Shown: positions 12,030 to 27,000, numbered from the stretch's first letter. The stretch: DNA of 64,000 bases from Chamaecrista fasciculata (GCA_003254925.1 QANZ01044666.1:146790-210789); one strand, 5' to 3'. Numbers and translations are program-made. Notes: generated by a model from the sequence alone, not told the origin.

Positions 12030-15000
12030 CTATTTTTGCAAATCTTCATTCGGTGATCCGCTGGAAGAATCACTATCTAATGGAACCAAATCTCTTGGAG
12101 ATGATGGAAGCAATTCTCCTTGTCCCGAGGATAAGCCTGCATGAGAATGGATGTTCAGCCCTAGAGTTATCAAGTCTTGTGACTTATAAGTTCTGACATG
12201 CTAGAAGAATAGGACTAGTCAGCCAGAAGAGATGAAGAAAAGTAAGATCAGGAAGTAAAAATTTTAAAACATGCTGCTGGACTTGGAATAGACTTTTGTA
12301 AGACAAAAATATAAAAATTCACTAAAAAGACACATCAATAAATAATTAATTTTTCGAGCCTTGGGAATATAGCCTTGTTGGGAAAATGAAATCTAATGAA
12401 ACACATCTCAGTTGGGTTAAATCCTTAGTGACTAGAAGGACAAAAAACAATCAAAAGGTCATATTGACCATGTGCGTGTGTTCTTAAGTTAAATTCAATA
12501 AGCCTTTTTAATCCTAGTTGCTTAGTCAGATTATTCAACTATGGAAATAAACACATTGAAATTCGGGACAAAAGTTTGAAAGATAGACAATCAAAATATG
12601 CTGATATACAAAACAAGGCAAGCACTTCAAATGGAAAACCTAATGTGGAATGTGCAAGTGTTAGATGAGTTTTTAAAATATGGTCTCCAAATTACTTGCA
12701 ATCCAACCTGTCCTTTAATTAATAGTGAAATTTATATAGTAACAAGTACAAAAGTGCAGGGAGTTGACACTTGCACAAACCTTTTTTAGACTGGAACTTC
12801 TTAGTGTGCCGCCTAATAAGCTTTTTGGCTTTTGAAATTGTGAGCTGCCTGGCATAAGGGAGTTCCTCTAGATCACCTTCACTCCAATCACCAGCTTGAA
12901 CATCTTCTTCACCCCTCATAGTTCGAAGCACAAATTGTTTTGCTTTGCGGCGTTGAGTATTAAAGAGTCCTCTAACGGATGTTACAAATCCGTCACCAGC
13001 TCCATCACTTGGACGCTTAGGCCATGAAGCGATCTGATCTGATTGTCCTGCTTGGTCTTCATTGTCACTTAAATTGTCAATTTCAGGACCACTGGCTGTA
13101 GGCTGACTCTGAGATTTGTCTTTGAATTTCTTACCCTACATGATCCATGAAAGGAAAAAGAAATACATATAGATATATATGTAAATTAACTGAATAGCAA
13201 AGGTTAATGATTTTCACGAGATAGAACTTAATAACTAAAAGTGATTTTCTTGATTGGTAAAGCACCCTGTAAGAGCCAACAACTGAGACAAACATTATAT
13301 TTTGTTTTGATGTCCTGATGAATTTGCAGTGGAAAGTATATATAGCAGACGAGTCAACAAAGAAGACCCCTTAAAGTATATAACCCATAATAAGAAAATG
13401 AAAAGAAAAAAGGACAGAAGGGATTCATCAACCTGCATTCCAGTTACAGACTTCAGCACTCCCCAGATGATATGCTTCTTAACTCGTGAGAACAGTCTTT
13501 GCCAACTCCCAACAAATTCAACACGATGAAATTGATCCATCAGTAGTTTCACTTCACTTACAACAAATGGTGATCCATCATATGTAACCAATAACTCAAC
13601 CTACAAGAAACATAAATAACAGTAAGCTGAAACACAAATTATTTCAACAGAAGTGATAGTATTAGTAGATAACAGCTTCACCAAAAGCTCAAAAAGCTAA
13701 CTACCTGGCTAATTTTGATGTTGTGAAACTCCATCACCTTTCGCGGTCTAGATTTCTTCTCTTCATTTGACTTAACCATCTTTTTGTCTTTATCTTCTTG
13801 GGATGACCGACCAGCTTTGACACCTTTTGAAGAAGATAAGCTCTCTAAGACAAGTTCATTAGCTACAGATTCTGCTACAGTTTCTTCCCATGATCTGTCA
13901 AAAGAAGATGTCCTTCTCAACTCGGGCGTTGGAACAGCACTAGGATTTTCTTTGACATTCTGCAATTTGGATGCCTGCAAGCAGTTTACCAAAAATCCTT
14001 GAGAGTCAGCGTCTGAAACTACACAGATGTAGAAGGGAATATATATTATATATATATATATCCTCTCCAATCTCTCCTACCAACATAGTCCAGGATTAGC
14101 ATTCCTGATTCTATCAGTATTCTGATCAATCATCTAGTAGAAAATTCATCAAAGACTCACTTGGGTTGAATCAGCGTTAACAGTAGGCTGACTAGAACCA
14201 GGAAATAGCATCGCGGAGATGCCAGATTTGGAGGAGACCTCAGACTCTTTTGATTCTGGGACTGTTGAACCTTTCTTCAAACGTCTTGCACCAGCAGTGG
14301 TTGAAACCTTCCAGACCTCCTGCATTTTTTTTTCATTTAATGAAAAGGGAATTCTATTAAGAAGGGAAGAGTAAAAAAAAAAAAAGCTAGAAGAATAATG
14401 AAACCTAAATCAGAAAAAACTATCACTGTCCCAAAGCCCGAAATATTCAATCTTTTAAAAAGACCATTTACAGAGCACCAAAGAAAAGCCATGATTACAA
14501 TTCTACCCCACAAAAGATATAATGGCAAAGAAATGCTCTATTTCAAGATGGGAACATTCCTTTCTACTGACATCAAATATCTCTAAATGTTAGCCTAGTA
14601 ACCTGGTTGTGAAGACAAGAAAATAAAATATTTGAATAAATCAACTAACCTGTCGGCGTTGTGAATCTTGTTCTTCTTCTGCGAAGAAATACCCCCACAT
14701 CATTCTGTATATTGTCTCTGTCAAATGGATCTTAAGGGGATAAATGTCTACCTATAATGTAAAAAGTTTATATTAGGGATCAAAAGGCATCACCTTGACA
14801 TTCAGAGCAGACATCATATTAATGAAAACAAGTTCTAAGCTCTGATTCTGAATTCTTTTTCTATTTTCAACAGATTCAAAGTCCTTTACAAAATGGAATA
14901 TCACGACTGTTAACAACTTCATGTTATTAGTCCAGTTCACATTGACATGACTGACAGACATGGCTAAGTAGTAAGAAAAACAAAAGATCTGCCTCGGGCC

Positions 15001-18000
15001 AAAGTCATGATCACTGTGTTTTACAAAGTTTTTCTTAATTCTAGGTATATATAATATGACCAGAGTCTTGCAGAAAAAGAAAATATTAATGAAATAAGAT
15101 AAGATGCAAGGAAATAGAAACTCATACAGAAATAATATCCCTAAATATTCTAGAAGAAGCTCTGTTAAGAAGGTAATGATAATCTTCGGATTCTACAGAA
15201 TACTAACAGAATGCAGAATTAAATATTCATCTATTCATATTTATTCTTCTACTCTAATCGGCAGTTCATTATGTATGCAAGCATGACTCCATACTAGTTG
15301 CACAGAATATTTATTAATGCTCTTTTTTTGGCCCAAAAAAAAGCATTAATAAATATTCTGTGCAACTAGTATGGATTCATGCTTGCATACATAATAAACT
15401 GCCAATTAGAGTATAATGTTTAAAAACTCTTGCATTTTTGTGAATTGTTGCAGATCTTTGTTGATAACAACAGCTAACCAGATCAACTTGATTTCAACAG
15501 ACAAAAGTCCCAAAACCACTTGAGGCCTACCAATTGATGAAAGCCAAATTATAATCAGTCTCTTAACCGTTAATCCCATAAAACTCCTCCTTACACCAAT
15601 TCCCCAGTTAGCGTGTCTTCTTGAACTTACAAATCCTCATTATCTGTCTCTCAAGTGCTAAAGAGTTTCAGATGCTAACTTGATAATTATCTTCGGTCAT
15701 GGGCACCTGACAGTTGTCTATTAAAATATGACTTTTTGTCTCAATTTTAAGAACGGTCATAAGAAATAAGGCAAACCCTAAATTACATGATGGCTGGCAC
15801 GTCATCAATAGAATGTCCAATTATGAAGGGCGTAATCTTCCTTATCTGATGCTCTATCAAAAACCAAACTGCCTCACATTGTTCTTAATCCATTTCAATT
15901 TGATCCAAGTTTTCAGTAAAGTTGGGTCAAATATTAGCCAACAGTGACGTCCTGCTGAAACAAACCACCATGTTTCATATTGAACTTCCCCAAGTCTCAG
16001 AATTCAAAATAATGTTAACGTGATATTTGGTAGGAAAGCATGTTAATTTCTCTAATAGCTATAAAATAATTATAAAATATTTGGGTATAAAACATAGAAA
16101 AAATTCATGGTTCATGTGTTGTATATGTTCTAACTTACTTTGGCCATTAGTAACATAGGGATATTGATTTTTAATACATCCTGTGGTCAGTCTTTTACAA
16201 ATAAATTTTCTAGCACTTGGTAAATTAGGATGTTCACTAACCAGATTAAAGGTAACAAATACCTGGAAGAGTTCGAAGGGAGAATTTCCATCTTTTGGAG
16301 CCCCCTGTCTAGCATCTACTCGAACCATGACTTTTCTGTAAACAACAAAAAAAGGAAAACAAGCAATATGAAAACACTAAGAAGAAGGGAGAACCCAAAA
16401 AATACATAAGGATTTAATATAGAGTTCCTCACTCCTTGAAAACAAAAGAATAGGGGTAGATAAAACCATCTTAGGAGAACTATCCTCAAAATGTGATTCC
16501 ATTTCAGAGACATGTTATACAAATCCAATTATCAATGAGATGACTTCAGCCACCTTAAACTATAAAGTTTTAATTATAACAAAGCTCAAGACATTCATAT
16601 ATCCAATATATAATTCAGCCAAAGGTTAACAAAGCTCAAGACATTCATATATCCAATATATAATTCAGCCAAAGGTTAACAAGTTAAGAAACTCTTCTTT
16701 CTTTTTTTTCCAGACATAAAACAAATCATTGGTCACATATTTAAATGTATATGAGTATATGACATAAAAAGAGAATGTTCGGACAGACAATTGTGAGAAG
16801 ATGCTCACTTGCTAGAGTCTGATGATGTAAAACTGATGGTACCAGAAATACAACTCATCTTGGAAGTTAAAGAGTTTATGAAAAAAGCTTGAATTTCTAA
16901 TTATCCCTTGTCCTCCACCACAAAGCTAAATGTAGTATAATTGAAGGCAATCAGCTAGAGTGCGGTAGCATCTTACTAGATGGGCTAGAAACATCAGTGA
17001 AAAAAAAACAAAAAAAGGTATATTCTGAGAACTGGAAAATTGTGGCTTTGGTGGAAAACAACATATATTGACAAGGCGATTTTGAGGTTCCGGTGGTGCT
17101 TTTGTGCTTGGTAGTTCATCCTTTTACATGCATCCTCTATCTTCTATTTAATCCTCTTGGTTTATTGCCTATGAAAGTGGTACCAGGCACTAGTGATGGA
17201 AACGGAAGAGGAATAATTGTGAGTGACAAATGTTGTGTTAAATAAGATCATGGCTGCTACAAAATAAATGGGTAGAAATAGAGAAAATAGAGTAGTTCGG
17301 AGAGGATGAAAAGGATGAAATTGAACTAAAACTTCAAGACAAACTAGAATGTAAACTATTGTCTGACTATTAAGGCAATGCCTAGAAAAAAAATCATTAT
17401 ATATCAGAAAATTAACTTGTAAGCGACAATAAAATTTAGAAAAAGGTAATGATTACATACTTTCCCCATTCAGGGGGAGGATTCCATGCTGATAGAAGCA
17501 TATCAGACTTGGCATTAGGTAGACAGTTTCTGATGACGAGATATTTTATTGTAAACCGAGAAACACCCACATCCTTGTAGTCTCGGTCAAAGTCATAGAT
17601 CTAAGATGTCAACAAAATGATCCCGAATCAGCATATTCTTACAAATTGAAACCAAAAAGAAATGAATCAGGAAATTCACAAGATTAGCTACTAGCAACAC
17701 AATAATCAAAGCATAGTGGAGGTTCAACATCACTGATAAACAAGAACAAACCATACAAGGCACCACCACAAGGTCACCTGCAAGATCAATGTTAGTAACT
17801 GGCTAACTGCAATAGGTTACTAAAGTTTATCAAGAACCCTAGACTATTTTGCAGAGTGGAGCCTCAATGCTCTTTTGTTTTTTTTTTTAAAAGTAATTAA
17901 ATATTCGTATCCTGAGTAATTTCTTTTGTCGAGTATTGGGGGTGCCCTGAGTTTATTAGGCATTATTATAGGATCTAGTTACTATGTATGTTTGAGCTTT

Positions 18001-21000
18001 TCTTGTATCTTCCGGTTCGAAAATATCTTACCCTCCAGCTACTCGAAAATTCTTCTCTCTCATACTGCAGTAACTGCACCCTAACGCTCGCCTGAGACTC
18101 CTCTATAACTCCTTTACCGACGCCATTAGAGTCTCTCGAACCAAAACCCATCGGTAAATTACTGTATTCCGCTTCATCTGTGTCTTTTCAGATTGGGCCC
18201 TCTGCCACGTTTTGTATGATTCAATAGGACCTTCTTCACATGTAAGCCTTCATTTCTTTTGTTTTTGGAATAAATTATGACCCTTCGTTTAAAAACCTAA
18301 TGGAGTACGCAGTGTTGTTACTTTCCGTAGAGAACTTATGAAAAATATGAATGAGCTTAGCTTCGACTTTTCTCTCTAAAACCCTACGGTATGTTCCTAG
18401 GTCCTTTGGTTTCTTCTGTTTCCTTTGACTTTCGGCCGGTCCTGCACGTAATAAAGCCCCCTAGTTACGTCTCCCACTTTAAGAAAACTTTGTGATGATC
18501 TCTTAAAAAATCTGAACTAGTTCATTCCCCTTCACCCGATTCGCACACTGTTCGAATTCGGCATCTCTCAATAAGAAGATTGCAAATAAGAAGCCCCTAC
18601 GACAAAAAAACTGACCAGACTGCCCAAATCCGTACTACTAACAGGAAAACCAAAATTAATAGAAATCTTCATTTTCTTTAAATTCTTGCTCATTGCCAAC
18701 ATCATCAACAAGCAGCAAATCAACCATCAGAAAATCAAAAGTCAATTGCACAAATGTTTTGTTTTGAACCTTCCTCTTGAAACTAATCAGTACTTCAAGC
18801 GTCAGTACATGGAATACTTTTTTGCTTAGGATGCAGCATAAACTTTGCCATAAAAAGATCAGTTCAATGCATTACACTTGAAGAACAAATGTTTTATACC
18901 ATGAGACAATATATTAGTGAAGCACTTCGATGTTGGGTGACAGATATGAAGGACCACCTCAACCATCGGGAAAACTTCAAGTATTCATCAAACACGAGTA
19001 ATAAAACAAAAGCCTCAAAACTCAGTCTGAGGTTTAAAATAGACAGAATTGCAGAGTGGATCGACATTGATGGCCAAAACTATGGCACAGGGTGACAAGT
19101 AGGACTACAAAACTGGCAATGTGCAGTTCATGAGATTCTATGATTTCTGTGTTTGGAGAGAGATGGCTGTATCTTCGAGGGGATATATCCACCTTACATA
19201 TGTTATGGGATAGAATAGTCTATACGGCTAGGCCTATGATTTTTTTAAGGTAATCTCTAATATATGAAAAAAGATACCCTTCTACAATAATTGGTTTCAT
19301 AGGACTTCTGTTACTAATGTTCTTGAGCTTTTTTCACCCTGATTTGAGGATTCAGGACTTCCTATCCTAAATTTGTACTCTCTTTTCTTTCCAATACAAT
19401 TTCCTTTTTAGTGAATAAAAAATAAAGTACATTTAAAGACAGCTTTTCATATTAAGTGAGAAACAAATTTAAAGTAAACTGTGATTTCTGGTGCAGAAAA
19501 AACAGACAAGGGAGGACAGATCCAGTTTGTAAAATATCAAATTCTTACCATGTCATTAATCTCGAATTCAGCAAAAGATTTACCATCAAGCAGCATGCTC
19601 CAACCAACTTTGTCAATTTTCAACGATAAGCGCATGGCATGGGAAGGACTTTTGTTCTTCTCCTTCTCCATAAGTTGGATCTGAGCGGCTTTCTGCATAG
19701 CCGTCCTTAATGATGCAGATGCTGCCTTCCTAGATTTTTTTGCAGTTACAAGTTCCCTCTTCAGTTCTTGAACCTGCCAGTATTGGACTATTGTTGATTA
19801 CTCATGCACACTTGTCATTTGCCAATGTAAGCATAAAAATACAAAAATAGTCCATACATCTCAATGCAAGTTAAAAAGAAAAACAGAATCCCGAAGCAAG
19901 ATGGTGGTAAAGGCACTAACAAGCAGAACCATAAATTTCATGGTAGTCTGCCCCACTGAGCAGAATAAATAAAAATACAAAAACAGGAGACGTTGAACGC
20001 AACCAAAGAGAATTGTCAAAGAGTAACGAGTGCAAATACTGGAGCATTAGAGAAGTTGAAGGAAAACAAGTGGCCTAATAAGCAATTTCGGTTTTATAAT
20101 ACCATATTGCAATTAACAAGAAAGAGAAAGCCCGCATAAACTGAACCATAACAGGGATTTCAACAAGTATGGTATCTGAGCTAAAATAATTGATGAATGG
20201 CCTTATTATAATCTTTAACAAGGCCCTACACTAGTCCTTTAGGATTGACGTGCCAAAAAAGCATAAGCTTATGTACCTTGTGCTGAAAATTAATTTAAGT
20301 TAAGAAAGTTAAGCTAGCAAGGACTGAACCACTTGGTTATAAAGGCTTTGACACTGCGTCAAGCATCATTTCAACTCAAAAGTTTATGTTATTAGTTGAA
20401 TACCGACAAATAGTTTAATTATAGTTTCTAACAACACTCACCCATGACTAAAATTTGGCATCTGGGTAAAAAATGAACAGTACTTGAAAGTTTCTATTTC
20501 TTCATCTAGCACTAGCAAGCAACTATTCCATTCTTTACCAATGTTCTCTCTGTTTTCTGATAAAGTCCCACAAAAGGGAGTGATTGATAATCCATGCAGT
20601 ACTTAAAGGATGATAATTTTCCCTTTAAAAGTCGGTTTTAAGAATAGGTTCTTCTCACTTGCTTAACCTAAATTGATATCAAGGCCTGATGACATGCAGA
20701 AAAAGGCTACTTGCAGAGGGCGAGTGCTGTGGAGTACAGTTGTTTGTGAAAATTAGTTTTGCAAGGATGCTACTATAATGGAGCCACCAGTAAGTGGTAC
20801 TCAAGGGAAAAGGTTCTTCCCCCTTACAAGCGGGCTTCACGGATGGGTTCCCCAACTTGGTTAAGCTTCCATCTTTTTTCATTTAAGAAACTAAATCTTA
20901 CACTAGATTTGTTCCAGTGCAAAGTGCAGGTACTTCTTTTGGAAACCGTAATTTTTTTGGATTCACAAAAAAAGACTCCTAACTCCTTTAATCATCATTC

Positions 21001-24000
21001 GACTCTTCAAAGCTACCAAGTTCATTGAAATCTGCCAATGAAAGCTGATATTTTAAGTACCACAATCAAAGTAATGGACCTGACTTCTTCATGGCAAGAA
21101 AGACAAGAATTTTACAGAACAAGCATCTAAAATTAGCCTCAAACCTATCTAATCCCACTCACAAGAAATTTAGAATATCATCCAAAAGAAAAAAGTCTTA
21201 TTACCAGCATGGGTCTCCCGCCAGTAATCATCCACAGGCCGCCTTCCTTTTCTAGACCTGTATCTCCAGAAGTATCACAGCAAAGAGACAATTTTCTAAT
21301 ATCATCAAGAATCAACTTATTCTCCCTTTCTTTCTGTTCAAGGCTGATCTTTGCAAGTTCCACCTCTTCAATACCATCAGGAACCACCTCATCTGCTTCC
21401 TCTTCAACATCTTCATCATCTTTACCAGAAAATGACACACTACTTTTTCGAGGCCTGAGTTGTTGACACCAATCAATTAATTTGAAAATATCATCAAACA
21501 GCACAAAATACTATTATGGATATTGTACATGTCTTTTGCAAGGCAAAAAGAAATAATATGCAAGTAATGAGCATAAAATTTAAAAATATAAGTATCTGAA
21601 TTAAAACCAAATTCAAGGATAAGGAGCATATCTGACATAAAAAGTATTTCACAATTAACACAGTATTTAAACAGAAAATAAAAGCACTAAAGAAATGACT
21701 TATGCTGATTATGGGAATTGAACATGCTAAATAAATAAACTTAAAAGGAAATACCATTTTGGTCAGTCCATATGCACTGAAACATACTCATTTATTAAGA
21801 AATAATCAAGCTAACGTGACAGAATTAAATTTGACAGTACAACTAATGGTGACAGCACATGAGAGAACTGCTAAACATTATAAATATGGAAATGTTAGTT
21901 GGCTTTCTGTTTTGGATAATTCTTCCATCCATTATTTCTGTACCAATCACAATTCAGATTGTTCCTGGAATTTTCTACATTTTTAAGAAACTTAAATGAC
22001 AAAAGTTTTGTGATTTTCATCTCTTTTGACCTTAATAGAAATTGCTCACTTATCTTTTAATCAAGATGAGAATTTGAAAACTTGATTCTTCTGATACTTT
22101 TCCTGTCGCAAGTTGTTGAGAAATCTAGGATTATCTAGAATTATTTTATTTCTTATTTTATCATTATCTTTTAAGATTAGAAATATCTTATTAGAATCTG
22201 ATTTATATCTTATCAAATATTATATTAGATATTAGATTAGATATCTTTTGTTATTATCTTTTCCAAGTAGGATTAGGATTCCTAACTTGATTAGGAATAT
22301 GTGTTCTTATTTAAGCATTGTAAACCGTTTTGTTTATGATCAATAATATTACGAATATTATTCTCCCAAAATCAACATGGTATCAGAGCATTTTGATCCT
22401 GGATGAATTTCCTCCTCTTTTGAAATTTGTTCCCCTGTCTAGTGTCCACTGAGTGAACTTGGTTAGGGTTGATTAGTTTCATTTTCAAAGTTCTTATTTA
22501 ATGTCACCGCCGGCAAGGATGGAGACAGAAGCCGCAGGACGGTCATTCCCCGGAGTTCGGTGTCCAACAGGGCTGCACGTGAGCCTCACGCGCTGCTCAA
22601 GCATTTTCGCGATTTCCCACGCGCCGGCGCGTGGAGGCGCGTGAGACATCGTCCTGTTCGCCGATCATTTTCGCCGTCGTCAACGTCCTATTTTCGGCGA
22701 CCCCCAACTGTCATCTGGTGATTTTGGTTGCTGTTAGTGAACCCTCTTTGTTAAAGATAGGGTTTTGTCGCATTTTGTTGGCAGATTACTCTTGCTGACT
22801 GATTTTTCATCTTTATCCTTCTTAATTGGCCTCTGAGGTTCCAAAAGGAGTACAAGCTCTAGTGAAGAGAGCCCCTGAGACTCGAAAAAATAACACAAGC
22901 CATCAATATTTAATGGAGGAGTACAAGCTCTAGAGAAAGAGAGCCCCTAAGACTCCAACAAGAACACAAGCCATCACTACTTTTGTCCTTAATTGACAAT
23001 TATTACCATTACCTTTTTTGTCCTTAATTGACAACTGTTATTCATACGTCCTTCACTGACGAATTAATCTTCGGCCTTCATTGCCATTATCTTCATACAT
23101 CCTTCATTGACGGATTAACTTTCAGCTTTCATTGCCATTATATTCATACGTCCTTCATTGACGAATGAACCTTCGGCCTTCATTGCCATCATTATCTTCT
23201 TCCAACGACAAGAATGTTTAAGGAAGCTCAAATTTCAATCAAGATCCAAGTTGCGAATGGAAAATTCCAAATCTCAGCTTGAGGGGGAGTGTTGAGAAAT
23301 CTAGGATTATCTAGAATTATTTTATTTCTTATTTTAACATTATCTTTTAAGATTAGAAATATCTTATTAGAATCTGATTAATATCTTATCAAATATTAGA
23401 TTAGATATTAAATTAGATATCTTTTGTTATTATCTTTTCCAAGTAGGATTAGGATTCCTAACTTGATTAGGAATATTTTTTTCTTATTTAAGCATTGTAA
23501 ACCTTTTTGTTTATGATCAAGAATATTACGAATATTATTCTCCAAAAATCAACACAAGTCTTAATTTTCAGTTCTAAATTCATTCTTACTAGCCAAAAGT
23601 TTCTTCATGATAAGCCAATTTGGAATTCAAAAGCTCTATCAAAGCCAATTTGGAATACTTTGAATCAACAACAGTACTCGAAAAGGTAAACAGAAATGAT
23701 ATATTGTAGATTCGATTAGCCCACATGGTTCTTTCTCCTAACGTGTGCAATGTGTAGTTCTAGTTAAACTTCGTTTCATGTATTTCTCCACTGTCCAGTA
23801 GTGAGATACCTGTGGAATAAGGGTTAATAGGAAGGAAAACGGAACTGTGACAATAGGAGGTTTATGGGATAGAGTTGGATAGAAATCATGCATCTTCAAG
23901 GGCATATCTTCTCCTTCAATTGTTTTATGGGATAGAATTGTGTATATCATACTTCCCTTTTTTTGGTGGGGTGGGGGTTTGGATTTGATATACAAAGAGA

Positions 24001-27000
24001 TTATTAGGTTCAGAGATTCAAAGACTAAACCATCGCTTGAAAGCTATGTTGGGTTAAAGTCTTCTTGATGATTTAATATTGCCGTTTTTATTTTTTACCT
24101 GCTAGACTTTACAGGGATTTTGTGACAGTGTTCTGTTTTGAGCTTTTCTATTATTTCTTGGTTTGAGGATTTCTTATCCGCCAGCTAGTTGTGAATTCTT
24201 CTCTTTCTATCAAGTTTTTTTCTCTTGCATTAAAAAAATATATTTTTACAGAATTCTTGAAGTAGTAAATAAAACTTAATTTAGAGATAGTGCAAAGAGA
24301 GGGTTGTCCTTACTTGGGAAGTCGTGCAAAGAGAAGATTGGTCAACACATCCAGCATGACCTGAAACTGGCGGGATGTCATTGCCGCTGTTATATTATGA
24401 GAATTGAATGAGACCTCCTTCAAGGGCTTTACCTGCAGCAGAAAGTAAAAAAGTGCAGTTGTCATAAAATATTGACAACAACCTTGGCATAACTACAAAA
24501 TTTTGAAGATATGCTTGTCTGAGCATCTATTGAGATTTGTTTTTTTTTTTTTAAAAAAAAATCATGAATAGAAACTATCACAGATTACCTTGAGTTCTGG
24601 AGTTACACCTTTGTGTCTTGTGTACCGAAAATACATATCACCAGGCATAAAAACTCTCTCAAGAAGAGCACCTGTACGCATTACTTTTGGGGAGCTCTTG
24701 CGAATTTTTGGAAGCCACTGCACGCCAGCTCCTGGATCAACATCTGTTGGGGCAACATGGGCCTGCACATGCTCCAACATAACAGAGAGCTCCGTTCTAT
24801 TCCATGTCATTTCAGGTTGGTATCCAGTATTAGGTACATCTGTAGTACCAAGTGCATGCTCAATCATCTTAGGCCCAACACGAAGGACTGAATGAAATGA
24901 TCGGGCTAAAACACGGCCACTTGCAGCAGCGAGCAAAAATCTACCCTGTTTGACAAGAAATAAGGTGACTCTAAATGAATAGAAGATATGTACAGTACCA
25001 TTGCACGACTAAACATATCAAACTACAAATTTTACATATCACAGCAACAAATAATAAACATGAATATAATCTCTGACAAACTTACCAATAATTTAGAAGA
25101 ATAGATGAAAGAAGAAACAAAATAACTGAAAATTTAGGGTTTTCTCATCGCCGTTGATGCCTTTTCTTTTTGTTTTGAAGGGTGTGGGAGGAAGGGGACA
25201 AGAGAAGGAAGGTTACAAAAAAGAGGAAAAGATCTCCTCCTGGACTAACACCTAAAAGAAGAAAAGAAAAGGCAGAAAAGACATCAAAGAGAAGAGGTTC
25301 GGTTGGAAGGGTCACGTCTATTATTTCTCCAACAGAGCCACCGTTCCTCTAGATGACATGCTTTAATTTTTATTCTTTTGGATTATTTCCATTTAGTTAG
25401 GAGATATGATTTACAGCAAATTTCTCTCCTTATTTATTTGAATCAAAGCTGACATCTCTCCCACTATAGTGTATATATTGTGCAAGCATGTAATCCTAGT
25501 TGTTAACCAGAGAAAAAAATTATCTCGGTTTTTCTTATCCCTTTACATATCTATAAGGAGACACCCATAAAGAGACAATGGGCCAAACATCAAATAGAGG
25601 CCAATTTCTGAGTCAAACAACAAAAGACCCTACCGGATTCCAAAGCAGTGTGTTAGGCAATGTCCCTGACCCACATCAACCAACCCTTAGGAAGTAGGAA
25701 CCCAGCAGGGGGAAGGGGAGGGGGAATCTGAACAAGGTTATTCTACTATTCTGGGCAATGCTGAAAACTAGATAGCAAGACTGAACAATGGGATCGAGAT
25801 CTAACTAATTAAGGTCATGAAAGAAACATGCAGAAGAAGCTATGAATTATTGGGTACCACTAAGGCTTAATGAAAAAGAAAAGAGAAAGTTTCAAAGGGA
25901 TTATTTGATATATTAAATTAATAAAATTGGGGAGGTTGAGAATGACCTGTCATAACATCCCAACTAAAAATATTAGACAAACCAAAAATTAAAAAAGGAA
26001 AAAAAAAGTTAATGACTGAAAAAAAAAAACTCCAAAAAGTTGTTAACTAACCTTTCAAATTAGTATGTTCAACGTGGCTACTATTTTTTGAGAAAAAAGC
26101 AGTACACACAGTCACACACTTAAAAAGTTGAACAACAAAATGACTATCTACTGCTTTCCAATAGGAGTTCGTGGGGAGAATAAAAAAACATGATTAAATA
26201 CCAGAATAGAAAGAAAAAAGGAACTTCCAGAGGCAGATTAATTTTTAATCCACGTTGCCAAATGAAACAGAAAACTGAGGTGTCTGCTTATTTTGGCAAT
26301 AGGTTCATAACAATTTAATAAGTTTAGGAAAAAGAAAATTGTTTTCATCAGGGTTCAAGTTTCTGCCTATTAGTTGACCACAAGTAACTTTTAAACTTAC
26401 ATTTGCGTCCTCTGAGTGAAGATTGAACTGTGGCTCAATAACATTCACCATGAAATGTCGAGTCCCCTCTGGATCATCTGCATTTACATCTTTAACTGGC
26501 AACTGACCATCACTTTTAACTGGCAATGGATCATCATTTTTAACTGGCAATGGATCATCATTTTTAACTGGCAATGGATCATCATTTTTAACTGGCAAGG
26601 AATCATCATTTATAGCAGGCAATGGACCATCACTTTTAACTGGAAACCAACCAAAAAGGATCGAACAAACCTCTTAGTGAAAATAACTAAAAACACATTT
26701 CTACTGACAAATATGATATAAGAGGGTCTCAAAAAGGGAAATAACATTTGATGCAACAGACGGCAGTAATTTCGTTTTGCCCTACTGGTCAATTATCTAA
26801 TTTTCAGGATGAAATTGATAGAAGTTGACAAATTTTCTTGAAGCACACAAGGCATACCAGATGACAAATTGTCCATCTCAACTGAATTTGGTGGAGGTGG
26901 CAGTGATCCAGAAGTCTCTGCTTGCTGAGAAGGGGGGCAATTAGCTGTGTTCCCAGTAGGAGGGTTCTTAGAAGCATCATCTTGTTGGGTTTCAGCTCCG

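Larger units (their letters stand above)
22114..23554 (+). mobile_element. Small non-autonomous LTR retrotransposon (TRIM/LARD-like), copy 1
   Basis: It is a 1441-bp element with direct LTRs at 22114-22377 and 23290-23554, starting TGTTGAG and ending CAACA. The 5-bp duplication CAAGT flanks it (22109-22113 and 23555-23559). Directly after the 5' LTR is TGGTATCAGAGC, complementary to the 3' end of initiator tRNA-Met. A polypurine tract (TTGAGGGGGAG) precedes the 3' LTR. The interior codes for no gag or pol; it holds GC-rich sequence (about 22500-22720) and a 51-bp tandem repeat. The LTRs differ at roughly nine positions, so the insertion is not recent. It lies in SABRE intron 13, antisense to the gene, and needs enzymes from another element to move. 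Confidence 0.92.

Noticed and set aside
16059..16528. 89- and 70-aa minus-strand open frames
   Set aside because: The first is SABRE exon 17 running into its intron; the second is intron sequence only.
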